29,933 nt of DNA from JAWLHA01 sp041690535 (GTDB lineage Bacteria; Pseudomonadota; Gammaproteobacteria; Thiohalomonadales; Thiohalomonadaceae). Of this stretch, positions 6,919 through 15,085 are shown one piece after another (position 1 is the first letter of the stretch; the number at the start of each line of letters is the position of its first letter). The position numbers and the translations under genes are program-made. The stretch lies in the NCBI GenBank assembly GCA_041690535.1, contig JAWLHA010000054.1, positions 1-29,933 on the forward strand. The letters run 5' to 3'. Under the pieces are notes generated by a model that searched no databases, was not told the origin of the DNA, and saw only the letters and a list, made by a program, of their open reading frames with translations.

Positions 6919-8085
6919 TTACACACCTCCCACCGCGTCGACCACCTTGCGGGCCGCATCGGTCAGCCCCTCGGCCGCAATAATGGCCAGACCGCTCTCT
7001 GCCAGCATCTTCCTACCCAGCTCCACGTTGGTCCCCTCGAGCCGGACGACCACAGGCACGGTGACCCCCACCTCCCGCACCGCCTTGATGATGCCCTCGG
7101 CAATGAGGTCGCAGCGCACGATGCCGCCGAAGATGTTCACCAACACGCCCTTGACGTTCTCGTCCGAGAGGATGAGCTTGAAGGCCTCCGCCACCTTCTC
7201 CGCCGTGGTGCCGCCCCCCACATCCAGGAAGTTGGCGGGGAACCCGCCGTGCAGCTTGATGAGGTCCATGGTGGCCATGGCGAGGCCGGCGCCGTTCACC
7301 ATGCAGCCGATGTTCCCGTCGAGGCGGACGTAGTTGAGCCCGTGTTGCTGGGCGCGGTACTCCCGCTCGTCCTCCTGGGTGGCGTCGCGCAGCTCCGCCA
7401 CGTGCGCCTGGCGATAGAGGGCATTGTCGTCGACGTTGATCTTGGCATCGAGGGCCATCAGCTGCCCGTCAGCGCACACCACCAGCGGATTCACCTCCAC
7501 CAGGCTGGCGTCCTTCTCCATGAACAGGCGATACAGCCCCATCATGATGGTGGAGAGCTGCTTGAGCTGCCCCCCTTCCAACCCCAGGGCGAACCCGACC
7601 CGGCGACACTGGTAGGGTTGCAGCCCGACCACCGGATCGACCGCCACAGTGCAGATCTTCTCGGGCGTGGTGGCGGCGACCTCTTCGATGTCCATCCCGC
7701 CGGCACTGGAGGCCATGAACACCACCCGCTGACGGCTCCGGTCGACCACCAACCCCAGGTAGAGCTCCCGGGCGATGTCGGTGGCCGCCTCGATGAGCAC
7801 CTGATTGACCGGTTGGCCGCCCGGGCCACTCTGGTGAGTGACCAGCCGGCTGCCGAGCAACCGATCGGCGGCCGCCTTCAGGGCGTCCACACTCTCGACC
7901 AGCTTCACCCCGCCGGCCTTGCCACGCCCTCCGGCGTGAACCTGTGCCTTGACGACCCAGCGGGTCGCCCCCAGGACCTGGGCCGCGTGTTCGGCCTCGG
8001 CCAGGCTGCTGGCGACCTGTCCCCGCGGGACAGGAACACCGAATTCGGCAAACAACCCTTTTGCCTGATACTCATGGAGATTCAT
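6919..8085 (-). CDS. sucC: Succinyl-CoA ligase (ADP-forming) subunit beta
   Basis: This is the 388-residue beta subunit that binds nucleotide and pairs with SucD. The N-terminal ATP-grasp domain opens MNLHEYQAKGLFAEFGVPVP and carries VKAQVHAGGRGKAGGVKL, the lysine/glycine-rich nucleotide-binding segment. The C-terminal domain has the FDVGGG-like NFLDVGGGTTAEKV and the NIFGGIVRCD signature. The length is canonical. The gene is first of the sucCD pair and is divergent from the PP0621-pilS-pilR unit across 138 bases that hold a candidate promoter for each direction. Confidence 0.97.
   Translation of the reverse strand: MNLHEYQAKGLFAEFGVPVPRGQVASSLAEAEHAAQVLGATRWVVKAQVHAGGRGKAGGVKLVESVDALKAAADRLLGSRLVTHQSGPGGQPVNQVLIEAATDIARELYLGLVVDRSRQRVVFMASSAGGMDIEEVAATTPEKICTVAVDPVVGLQPYQCRRVGFALGLEGGQLKQLSTIMMGLYRLFMEKDASLVEVNPLVVCADGQLMALDAKINVDDNALYRQAHVAELRDATQEDEREYRAQQHGLNYVRLDGNIGCMVNGAGLAMATMDLIKLHGGFPANFLDVGGGTTAEKVAEAFKLILSDENVKGVLVNIFGGIVRCDLIAEGIIKAVREVGVTVPVVVRLEGTNVELGRKMLAESGLAIIAAEGLTDAARKVVDAVGGV
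6925..6930 (-). promoter_or_regulatory. Strong ribosome binding site for sucD
   Basis: On the minus strand GGAGGT lies six bases before the sucD ATG, inside the last codons of sucC. It explains efficient translation of sucD without any intergenic space and supports the chosen start. Confidence 0.8.
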
Positions 8086-8120
8086 CGGCTGACCCTGTGC
8101 TCGACCGTGAAAAGATGCGT

Positions 8121-8149
8121 ATTGTGGGACAAAGCGAACCCTTTCGCAA
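8121..8149 (-). promoter_or_regulatory. Candidate sigma-70 promoter for sucCD
   Basis: On the minus strand TTGCGA (8144-8149) and CACAAT (8121-8126) are separated by 17 bases. The expected transcription start is near 8114, leaving a leader of about 29 bases before the sucC ATG. Both boxes are 4/6 matches, so confidence is moderate. Confidence 0.45.
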
Positions 8150-8165
8150 AACGAAGTCGCGCGGT

Positions 8166-8194
8166 TTGGCTTGCCCTCCCCGTGGGCTTACAAT
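8166..8194 (+). promoter_or_regulatory. Candidate sigma-70 promoter for the PP0621-like gene, pilS and pilR
   Basis: TTGGCT (8166-8171) and TACAAT (8189-8194) are spaced by 17 bases. The -10 box differs from consensus at one base. The expected start is near 8201, about 23 bases before the ATG of the small membrane protein gene. Confidence 0.6.
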
Positions 8195-8223
8195 GGGGCC
8201 CCCACGTCATACACGGCGACTTC

Positions 8224-8448
8224 ATGACTCTGATCCGCCTGCTTGCATTGCTCGCGCTGGTCTGGTTCGCGTACCGAATCGGCAAACAACTGCTGCAGGC
8301 CCGCCTGCCACAGCGCCGCAGAGACTCCCTCGAAGCCAATGTAGTGAAGTGCGCGTACTGCGGGCTCCATGTCCCTGAAGGTGAGGCCGTGAAGGCGAAC
8401 GGGCGTGCCTACTGCAGTGAGGAGCACCAACGGGCCGATGAAGGATAA
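8224..8448 (+). CDS. PP0621-family small membrane-anchored zinc-finger-like protein
   Basis: This is a 74-residue protein with an N-terminal membrane segment (LIRLLALLALVWFAYRIG) followed by a basic linker and a putative metal site CAYCGLHVPEGEAV...YCSEEH, three cysteines plus histidine in a CxxC...CxxxH pattern. It resembles the uncharacterised PP0621 family found next to pilS in pseudomonads. I take the ATG at 8224; a much longer open frame reading through from 6070 is an antisense shadow of sucCD. The stop is 21 bases before pilS and the gene has its own promoter candidate, so it probably heads the pilSR operon. A role in pilus control is only suggested by this position. Confidence 0.82.
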   Translation: MTLIRLLALLALVWFAYRIGKQLLQARLPQRRRDSLEANVVKCAYCGLHVPEGEAVKANGRAYCSEEHQRADEG

Positions 8449-8469
8449 GGACCGGCTTCGAGGCACGGC

Positions 8470-10101
8470 ATGACCTACGCAGACTTGAGTTTGGCGCACT
8501 CCCCGACGGAAACGGCAAATCGCGATCTCAAGACCTGGAAGCCGTTGCGGTTCTTCAACCTGTTCCGTTTCCTGATCGCCGGTCTCTTTCTGCAGTTCTA
8601 CCTCATGGGGCCTCTACCGCCCCCCCTCGGCCACGGGGACCCGAAGCTATTTTTCCATGCCAGCCTGCTTTACCTGGCCTTTGGCGTGGCCTCGATGGTG
8701 GCCATGCACTACCGGCGCCCCCGCTTCAGCTGGCAGCTCTATACAGCCGTGGCCGCGGACATCGTGTTTCTCACCCTCCTGATGCACGCCAGCGGGGGGA
8801 TCGGCAGTGGCCTGGGGATGCTGCTGGTGATCAGCGTGGCCAACGCCAGCATGGTCACCGAGGGGCGGACGGCCCGGCTGTTCGCGGCGCTCGCCAGCAT
8901 CGCCCTGCTGGTGGAGCAGACCTACGCGGTGATGCTCCCCTCCCCGAAGATCGGATTCAGCTACCCCCATGCGGGCATGCTGGGTGCGACCCTGTTCGCC
9001 ACGGCGATCCTGGCCCATGTGCTCGCCCGACGCGCCCGGGAGAGCGAGGCGCTGGCGGCGCAGCGGGAGGTGGATCTTGCCAACATGGCCCAGCTCACCG
9101 GCTACATCATCCAACACATGGATACCGGTGTGCTGGTGGTGGATGCCGGAGATCGTGTGCGGCTCATGAACACCGCCGCACGCACTCTGCTCCCCCATCC
9201 GCCCAGTGACAGGGACGACACCATCGGGGGGATATGTCCGGATTTGGGCCGCCGGCTGGCGGCGTGGCAACAGCACAGGCATGTCAACCCGACCGTCTCC
9301 CAGATTGGCGACCATGAGGTCCTGCCCCGCTTCGCTGCCATCGGTTCGACCGGTGATGCCGGGACCCTTATCTTTCTGGAAGACGCCACCCGCGCGGCCC
9401 ACCAGGCCCAGCAGTTGAAGCTCGCCTCCCTGGGGCGCCTGACGGCCAGCATCGCCCACGAGATCCGCAACCCGCTCGGTGCAATCAGCCACGCCGCACA
9501 GCTGCTCGGCGAATCCCCGAAGCTGGAGAAGGCCGACGCCCGCTTGGTGGAGATCATCCTCCAACACTCCCAGCGGATGAACACCATCATTGAGAACGTG
9601 CTGCAGCTGGGCCGCCGCGACCGCTCCCGGCCCACGCGATTTGTCCTGTTGCCGTGGCTGGAGCGTTTCCTGGCCGAATTCCGCCAGGCGACCGCCAGCA
9701 GTGAGGCCAACGTGTTCATCACCGCCCACACCCCCGAAATGGAGATCACCTTCGACCCCAACCACCTGCATCAGATCTTGTGGAATCTTTGTCAAAATGC
9801 CCTTCGCCACGCCGGACGAGCCCCCGGGGAGGCGCGGGTCGAACTGGAGTACTATCCCGGCCAGACCGGGCACCCGATCATCGAGGTGCACGACTTCGGT
9901 CCCGGCGTCCCCGCATCGGTGCAGCGCCACATCTTCGAACCCTTCTTCACCACCGAGGCGGGCGGCACCGGCCTCGGTCTGTACATCGCTCGTGAGCTGG
10001 CCGAGTGCAACCAGGCACGGCTGCGCTATCAGTTCACCACGGACGGCGGCAGCCGTTTCCGGTTATCATTGCCCGCCCAGGAGGAGTGGCAGATTGACTA
10101 A
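8470..10101 (+). CDS. pilS: Type IV pilus sensor histidine kinase PilS
   Basis: This 543-residue membrane kinase phosphorylates PilR. Six hydrophobic segments lie between about residues 29 and 186 (for example FLIAGLFLQFYLMG, WQLYTAVAADIVFLTLLM and ATLFATAILAHVLA), the PilS arrangement. A PAS-like region follows (about 205-305). The H-box is SIAHEIRNPLG with phospho-acceptor His330. The ATPase domain has the N-box around 436-447 (LWNLCQNALRHA), DFGPGVP, FEPFFTT and GGTGLGLYIA. The ATG at 8470 is preceded by GAGG at 8460-8463. In P. aeruginosa PilS reads PilA levels in the inner membrane and lowers PilR phosphorylation when pilin is abundant; the same feedback is plausible since a pilA lies 13 kb away. 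Confidence 0.95.
   Translation: MTYADLSLAHSPTETANRDLKTWKPLRFFNLFRFLIAGLFLQFYLMGPLPPPLGHGDPKLFFHASLLYLAFGVASMVAMHYRRPRFSWQLYTAVAADIVFLTLLMHASGGIGSGLGMLLVISVANASMVTEGRTARLFAALASIALLVEQTYAVMLPSPKIGFSYPHAGMLGATLFATAILAHVLARRARESEALAAQREVDLANMAQLTGYIIQHMDTGVLVVDAGDRVRLMNTAARTLLPHPPSDRDDTIGGICPDLGRRLAAWQQHRHVNPTVSQIGDHEVLPRFAAIGSTGDAGTLIFLEDATRAAHQAQQLKLASLGRLTASIAHEIRNPLGAISHAAQLLGESPKLEKADARLVEIILQHSQRMNTIIENVLQLGRRDRSRPTRFVLLPWLERFLAEFRQATASSEANVFITAHTPEMEITFDPNHLHQILWNLCQNALRHAGRAPGEARVELEYYPGQTGHPIIEVHDFGPGVPASVQRHIFEPFFTTEAGGTGLGLYIARELAECNQARLRYQFTTDGGSRFRLSLPAQEEWQID
10079..10084 (+). promoter_or_regulatory. Ribosome binding site that sets the pilR TTG start
   Basis: AGGAGG lies inside the last codons of pilS, nine bases before the TTG at 10094. 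No ATG or GTG lies between it and the receiver domain, so it fixes TTG as the pilR start and couples pilR to pilS. Confidence 0.8.
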
Positions 10102-11452
10102 CGAAACGAGGCATTGTGCGCTCGTCGTGGATGACGAGCCCGATATCCGGGAGCTCCTCGAGCTGACGCTCGCCCGCATGGAGGTGGACACCTGCGCCGC
10201 AGCCAACCTGGAGGAGGCGAGAAAACTGGCATCGTCCCGTGCATTCGATCTCTGCCTGACCGACATGCGTCTGCCGGACGGCAGTGGCATCGATCTGGTC
10301 CGGCACATCCAGCAGGTGCGGCCTCAGATGCCCGTTGCGGTGATCACCGCCCACGGCAACATGAATGCCGCCATCGAGGCACTGAAGGCGGGGGCGTTCG
10401 ACTTCGTCAACAAGCCGGTGGAGCTGCAGGTCCTGCGGGAGCTGGTCAACACCGCCCTGCGCATGTCCCCCCCTGTCAACGGCGGGCTGCCCCGGCACAA
10501 CGGCTTGACCCTGCTGGGCGACTCCAGGGCCATGCAGAAGATCCGCGCCACGGTCGCGAAGCTGGCTCGCAGCCAGGCACCAGTTTACATCAGCGGCGAG
10601 TCCGGCACGGGCAAGGAGTTGGTGGCCCGACTCATCCACCAGCAGGGCCCGCGGGGCCAGGGCCCCTTTGTCCCGGTCAACTGCGGAGCGATCCCCTCGG
10701 AGCTGATGGAGGGCGAGCTGTTCGGGCACAAAAAGGGGAGCTTCACGGGGGCCAGTGTCGACAAGCCGGGGCTTTTCCAGGCGGCCCATGGAGGAACCCT
10801 GTTCCTCGACGAAGTGGCCGATCTGCCGCTGCACATGCAGGTCAAGCTGCTGCGCGCCATACAGGAAAAAGCCGTCCGTCCCATCGGTGCCCAGCAGGAG
10901 ACGCACATCGATGTGCGCATCCTCAGCGCCACCCACAAGGACCTCGCGGCCCTGGTGAAGGCCGGGGAGTTCCGCGAGGATCTTTTCTACCGGATCAATG
11001 TCATCGAGTTGCACGTCCCCAGCCTGAGGGAGCGCCCCGAAGATATCCCCGAGCTGGTCCACCACGTCCTCGACAAGCTGGCCGCCGAGATGGGCCTGCT
11101 CAAACCCACCCTGACCGGCGAGGCCATGGCGGCGCTGCAGGAGTATCCCTTCCCTGGAAACGTTCGAGAGCTCGAGAATATACTCGAACGGGCCATCACC
11201 CTGTGTGAGGACAATGCCATCGCCCTGGCCGACCTGCACCTGCCCAACGGCGCACAAGGGGGTGTGGTGGAACAGTCGGGCGACCTGGATCTATCCGATT
11301 TGGGTCTGGAGAACTACCTCTGCAGCATCGAGCGGGAGGCGATCATGGAGGCGCTGCAGAAGGCGGACTACAACAAGACCGCCGCGGCCCGGTTGCTGGG
11401 GATCTCGTTTCGCGCGCTGCGTTACCGCCTTAAGAAACTGGAGTTGGAATAA
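10094..11452 (+). CDS. pilR: Sigma-54-dependent response regulator PilR
   Basis: This 452-residue NtrC-class activator starts at a TTG overlapping pilS by eight bases. The receiver domain has the acidic pair Asp13-Asp14, phospho-acceptor Asp57 (LCLTDMRLPDGSG) and a conserved Lys in FVNKPVEL. The AAA+ domain has Walker A GESGTGKE, the sigma-54 contact loop in its PilR form GSFTGA, and Walker B GGTLFLDEVADL. A Fis-type helix-turn-helix ends the protein (NKTAAARLLGISFRALRYRL). PilR activates pilA with sigma-54; a matching -24/-12 promoter is present before pilA at 23509. In Pseudomonas minor pilin genes follow pilR; here a convergent type II secretion operon does. Confidence 0.96.
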   Translation: MTNETRHCALVVDDEPDIRELLELTLARMEVDTCAAANLEEARKLASSRAFDLCLTDMRLPDGSGIDLVRHIQQVRPQMPVAVITAHGNMNAAIEALKAGAFDFVNKPVELQVLRELVNTALRMSPPVNGGLPRHNGLTLLGDSRAMQKIRATVAKLARSQAPVYISGESGTGKELVARLIHQQGPRGQGPFVPVNCGAIPSELMEGELFGHKKGSFTGASVDKPGLFQAAHGGTLFLDEVADLPLHMQVKLLRAIQEKAVRPIGAQQETHIDVRILSATHKDLAALVKAGEFREDLFYRINVIELHVPSLRERPEDIPELVHHVLDKLAAEMGLLKPTLTGEAMAALQEYPFPGNVRELENILERAITLCEDNAIALADLHLPNGAQGGVVEQSGDLDLSDLGLENYLCSIEREAIMEALQKADYNKTAAARLLGISFRALRYRLKKLELE

Positions 11453-11501
11453 CGCTCTAGGAGCGGGTGGGCACCTCGTTTCCAGCCGACCGGGGGGCAC
11501 A

Positions 11502-11669
11502 CCAGGGTGAACGCATACTTACCCAAGAGCGATGTAAGTCCTTGAAAGCAGGTACGCTGTCGATACGTCCATATACGCTCGACGGCCGCGTCCATGCGGC
11601 CGACGACCTGCTTTCAAGGACTTACATCGCTCACAGCACGGCCGTGACGTAAGTATGCGTTTACCCTGG
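11502..11669. repeat. 168-bp nested inverted-repeat element
   Basis: Two nested palindromes lie between the convergent ends of pilR and gspN. The outer arms are 11502-11522 and 11649-11669 (21 bases, one mismatch). The inner arms are 11527-11553 and 11606-11632 (27 bases, perfect). The 52-base centre contains a third hairpin (GGCCGC at 11584-11589, GCGGCC at 11596-11601). No protein is encoded. It could be a miniature mobile element, a terminator between convergent units or a structured RNA. No clear target duplication flanks it. Confidence 0.9.
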
Positions 11670-11712
11670 AGGACACACCGACAGGCTCGGTGGCCCGAGG
11701 GGAAATCGTGGA

Positions 11713-12477
11713 TCACATCCGACCCGAGTAGGCGAAGCGCACCCGTCCCTGGGGGTCCGGGCGGCCGACGAATCCCAAGGCCTGGGCCAGCTCGGCAGGG
11801 GCCTCCGGCCGGGCCTTGAGCAACACATCCAAGCGGTACGCACCTTGAGGGCTCATGGTGAGGGTTCCCTCGGCCTCCACCGCCCCCCCGGCATCCTTGA
11901 TCTCGCCCTTCAGCCCTCCATCCTCGGCAGTGGCGATCTCCATCCTGAAGGTGCCCAGGGCCATGGGTTTGGGCACGGTGACCTCGGCCTGATGCCACGT
12001 CACCGCGCCGGAGGCCCCGGTCAGCCGGCCCCCTTCCACGGTCACCTGCCGCAAATTCAGGGCGAGCTGCCCTTTGACCACCGCGGGCACCTGCGGCAGG
12101 TACTGCAACAGTTCAGCAAGGGGAAGCTGTCCGTCCAGGGCGGCGATCTCCAGATGCCCCCCGGGATCCACCGCCAACCGCCCGTTGGCGTAGCCTCCGG
12201 CGGTCTGCAGCTGGCTCTTGGCCTCCAGCCGCCCGAGCAGCAGCGACCAGGGGGCAATCTCCCAACTGACCCTGCCCAGCACCCTGGTACCCAGGCTCAC
12301 CTGTTCGGCGCGGCCGCTCCACACCGTCCCGGAGAGGCTCGACAGCCCCACCCCCAAACCACTCTGCTCGAGTCGAGGCGCAGCCAGAGACCAGGCGTGT
12401 TTGGCCGGAAAGGTCGCCACCAGGGCCACGGCATAGGCCACCAGACCGAGCAGGAGATAGCGAATCGCCTTACCCAT
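11713..12477 (-). CDS. gspN: Type II secretion system protein N
   Basis: This 254-residue GspN-family protein is an accessory component of some type II secretion systems. A single N-terminal membrane helix (IRYLLLGLVAYAVALVATFP) anchors a periplasmic domain rich in beta-strand sequence, with the family-typical WSLAAPRLEQSGLGVGLSSLSGTVWSG near residue 30. The ATG at 12477 is chosen because the longer open frame would overlap gspM by over 100 bases with a non-family N-terminus; it leaves a 2-base gap after gspM. It is the last gene of the cluster; transcription would end in the nested palindrome at 11502-11669. Confidence 0.88.
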   Translation of the reverse strand: MGKAIRYLLLGLVAYAVALVATFPAKHAWSLAAPRLEQSGLGVGLSSLSGTVWSGRAEQVSLGTRVLGRVSWEIAPWSLLLGRLEAKSQLQTAGGYANGRLAVDPGGHLEIAALDGQLPLAELLQYLPQVPAVVKGQLALNLRQVTVEGGRLTGASGAVTWHQAEVTVPKPMALGTFRMEIATAEDGGLKGEIKDAGGAVEAEGTLTMSPQGAYRLDVLLKARPEAPAELAQALGFVGRPDPQGRVRFAYSGRM

Positions 12478-12479
12478 CG

Positions 12480-12959
12480 TTAGCCCTCCACCACCACGCG
12501 CGCATTGACCAAACCCGGGGTCTCCTGGCGGTCCACCACCAGGCCGGTCACCACGATGCCGTAGCGCGCATTGAGCGTATCGATCCACTTCAAAACGCTG
12601 TCGAAGGAGGCCTGTTCCATCCAGACCCGCACCGCGCGCGCGCCATCAGGCTGCACCCGCTTGATGGCCTGCCCCAGCCCCTGGGCCTTGGCCATGCTGT
12701 CGACCACGGTCAGCAGGGATTGGCCCGGCGGCAGCTGCTTGCGTCCGGAACTCTTCTGCAATCGGTTCACCTCCGCAGCCGCCCCCTGCATCCAGATCAC
12801 CAGTTCCCGCTGCTCGGCCACGCTCTGCTCCAGGCGGGCCACGGCACTGCGATAAGGGTCCCAGACCAGCGCGTACAGCAGCAGCAAAAGAAGCGCCACT
12901 GCGCCAACCGCCAGAATCCTTCGCTCACGCGGCTGCAGATTGTCCCAATACTGTCTCAT
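12480..12959 (-). CDS. gspM: Type II secretion system protein M
   Basis: This 159-residue inner membrane assembly-platform protein has a short cytoplasmic start (MRQYWDNLQPRERRILAVG), one membrane helix at about 17-36 (AVALLLLLLYALVWDPYR), a coiled-coil-like stretch (about 40-70) and a periplasmic ferredoxin-like domain. It pairs with GspL to link the GspE ATPase to the pseudopilus. Length and layout match the family. Its ATG overlaps the gspL stop by four bases. Confidence 0.92.
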   Translation of the reverse strand: MRQYWDNLQPRERRILAVGAVALLLLLLYALVWDPYRSAVARLEQSVAEQRELVIWMQGAAAEVNRLQKSSGRKQLPPGQSLLTVVDSMAKAQGLGQAIKRVQPDGARAVRVWMEQASFDSVLKWIDTLNARYGIVVTGLVVDRQETPGLVNARVVVEG

Positions 12960-14158
12960 GCGCCCGCCCCCCGTATCGCCAACCGGCTCTCCACCTTGTT
13001 GCCCCGGGTGGAGGCCGTCTGTATCTCCACCCCAAGCCCCTGCGCGGAGAGCCGTTGCTTCAAACCATCCAGTGACGGCAGGTCCTTGAGCTCGAGGTCG
13101 AGCTCCAGCCCTCCGTCACGGAACCGCAGGGCGCGGATATCGATCCCTTCGCCCTTGAGCAGCGGCCCGGCGGCGGCAAGCAGAGCAATGACCCCCCCCT
13201 CACCCCCACCCCCACGCAGCTCCTCCAGCTTGCGCTCCATCTGAACGCGGGGGTTGACGATGCTCTTGGCGTCGGGAAACGCCTCCCGGTAGGTCTGCTC
13301 CACCTGCCGGTACAACTGCTCGTCCGCACTGCGCAGTTCCCGGTAGTGGGCCAGCCCCATCCCGCCCTGAAGGACAATCAGCCCCCCCAGCAGTGCCACC
13401 GCCGGTCGCCACGGACGCCACAACCGCCCATACTGCTCCTGGCGGCTGTAGCTGCCCTGCAACAGATTGATGGCCCCCGACCCAACCCCCTGGCTCAGGG
13501 CTTCCAGGGGACTGCCCACCGGCTGGACCCGCAGCTCCGTCCCCTCAACCGGCCCCAAGTCCGGGGGGGTCGATCTGTCCCGCCGCGCATCGATGACGGT
13601 AATGCCCGCGAGGGGGGGCTCGCTGCCTTCCAGGGCAAGCTGCAGCAACGCCGGGGCCTCCTCCCGATCCATGGCCACGCCGAACTCCCGCTCCGTCCGC
13701 AACTGCGCTCCCCGCTCCTCCAGCAGCAGGGCCCAGGTGCCCTCCTCGAAGGGGATCGCGAGCATATCGGGCACCATCAGGCCGGGCCGCACTTCCGCCT
13801 CCTCCAGCGCCTGATGCCAACGCTCCATGCAGGCGCGGGAGACCACGACGACAGGAACGGTGGCATCGTCCAACGGCTGGCCCAGGGCGAAGTGAAGTTC
13901 ATCCACATCCTGGGCCAGCTGATCCTCCAGTGCGAAAGGGACAGCCCGGCGCAACTTTTGGGCCTGGCGGGTGGGCACATTGACGCGCTTGACCAAGGCA
14001 TCGCTGCCCGGAACGAAGACGATGACGCGCCCGCTCTGGGCGTATCCGGCAGCCTCCTCGAGGGCCCCTTCACCGGCGCGAACACCCCCATCGAGCCCCT
14101 CGACGCGCCACTGGACGGTGCCGTCCGCTAAAAATCGTATGTAGGTTGTCTTTTGCAT
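12956..14158 (-). CDS. gspL: Type II secretion system protein L
   Basis: This 400-residue GspL has a cytoplasmic actin-like domain (about 1-240) that binds the N-terminal domain of GspE. The family motif INLLQGSYS (230-238) lies just before the membrane helix at about 252-270 (PAVALLGGLIVLQGGMGLA). A periplasmic ferredoxin-like domain follows, with LRFRDGGLELDLELKDLPSLD near the end. The ATG at 14158 abuts the gspK stop with no gap, and the 3' end overlaps gspM by four bases. GspL and GspM form the inner membrane scaffold that couples ATP hydrolysis to pseudopilus growth. Confidence 0.94.
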   Translation of the reverse strand: MQKTTYIRFLADGTVQWRVEGLDGGVRAGEGALEEAAGYAQSGRVIVFVPGSDALVKRVNVPTRQAQKLRRAVPFALEDQLAQDVDELHFALGQPLDDATVPVVVVSRACMERWHQALEEAEVRPGLMVPDMLAIPFEEGTWALLLEERGAQLRTEREFGVAMDREEAPALLQLALEGSEPPLAGITVIDARRDRSTPPDLGPVEGTELRVQPVGSPLEALSQGVGSGAINLLQGSYSRQEQYGRLWRPWRPAVALLGGLIVLQGGMGLAHYRELRSADEQLYRQVEQTYREAFPDAKSIVNPRVQMERKLEELRGGGGEGGVIALLAAAGPLLKGEGIDIRALRFRDGGLELDLELKDLPSLDGLKQRLSAQGLGVEIQTASTRGNKVESRLAIRGAGA

Positions 14159-15085
14159 TCAGTAGGTTCCCTGCGCCCGCAAGAGGGTCCGAATGGCACC
14201 CCGCTCGCTCCTGTGCAGCACCGCCGTGCGGGTCGACAGGACCCGGCCGATGGCCACCTGCCCCTGGACCAGAAAATATTCGCTTTTTACATCCAGCCCC
14301 TCGGGAACGGCCTGCCGACCGGCGAGCACGTCGTGCTGAAACATCTCCTCGACGCTGGCAAACCCTTTGTCGCCCCGCCCCTCCACGAGGGCCTCGGCAT
14401 CGCTCATGGTCATCCCCTCGGCCAAGGCCATCAACACCTCCGGAGGGGCCGTGTTCACGTTGATGGCCGTACCCGCCGGCAGGGCAGCGACGAAGGGCGC
14501 CAGCGCCTGGTAATGCTCAATGGTCATCCCTTCCACCAGCAACAGCTCGCTGGGGCTGACCATGGGCCCGTTGGCGGTGCGATAAGGGACCTCGCGCCCG
14601 AGATAGGTGTCGTCCTCCGCCCCCCCCGGGAACACCGGGTCGATATCCGCGTCCAGCCAGTCGACCACCGCCGCGGCCAGCTCCGGCTCCATCTCCAGGG
14701 CGGCGAGCAACCTGCGAAAGCGCTCGAGCGCCACGGGATCGGCTTTGTCGCCCTTGATGAGGTTGTTGAGGTTGAACCGACCTTGCAGGTCTTCGATCCT
14801 CCCGGCGATCTGCCCGCCTTCCACATCAATGGGCGGTAGAATCGTGGCCCAATCCTCGCCCAGGTGATCGGTGGCGTTCTTCTCCCGATCCCGGCGCAAC
14901 ACCTGCCCCGCCCAATCCTCCACGCCCGAAGCGAAGAAGCCGGCCTGCCCGAACTCCAAAACGTTCGTGGTCCGTCGGATATCCAGATGCTGGCGCGACG
15001 CCATGGCCACAGCCGCGGCGGTCGCCAGCGCCACGATCAGCAAGGCAGTGATGAGGGCCACTCCGCGCTCCCGCCGCCGTCTCAT
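14159..15085 (-). CDS. gspK: Type II secretion minor pseudopilin K
   Basis: This 308-residue large minor pseudopilin caps the pseudopilus together with GspI and GspJ. After a short basic leader (MRRRRERG) the hydrophobic stretch VALITALLIVALATAAAVAMA follows; as usual for GspK, position +5 is not Glu but Thr. The large soluble domain carries the family blocks GRFNLNNL, VDWLDADIDP and the helix-hairpin-helix-like INVNTAPPEVLMAL. It overlaps gspJ by four bases. Confidence 0.94.
   Translation of the reverse strand: MRRRRERGVALITALLIVALATAAAVAMASRQHLDIRRTTNVLEFGQAGFFASGVEDWAGQVLRRDREKNATDHLGEDWATILPPIDVEGGQIAGRIEDLQGRFNLNNLIKGDKADPVALERFRRLLAALEMEPELAAAVVDWLDADIDPVFPGGAEDDTYLGREVPYRTANGPMVSPSELLLVEGMTIEHYQALAPFVAALPAGTAINVNTAPPEVLMALAEGMTMSDAEALVEGRGDKGFASVEEMFQHDVLAGRQAVPEGLDVKSEYFLVQGQVAIGRVLSTRTAVLHRSERGAIRTLLRAQGTY

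Noticed and set aside
6070..8448. 792-codon open frame covering sucCD and the small membrane protein
   Set aside because: Only its last 74 codons (from 8224) are a believable protein; the rest is antisense to sucC and sucD.
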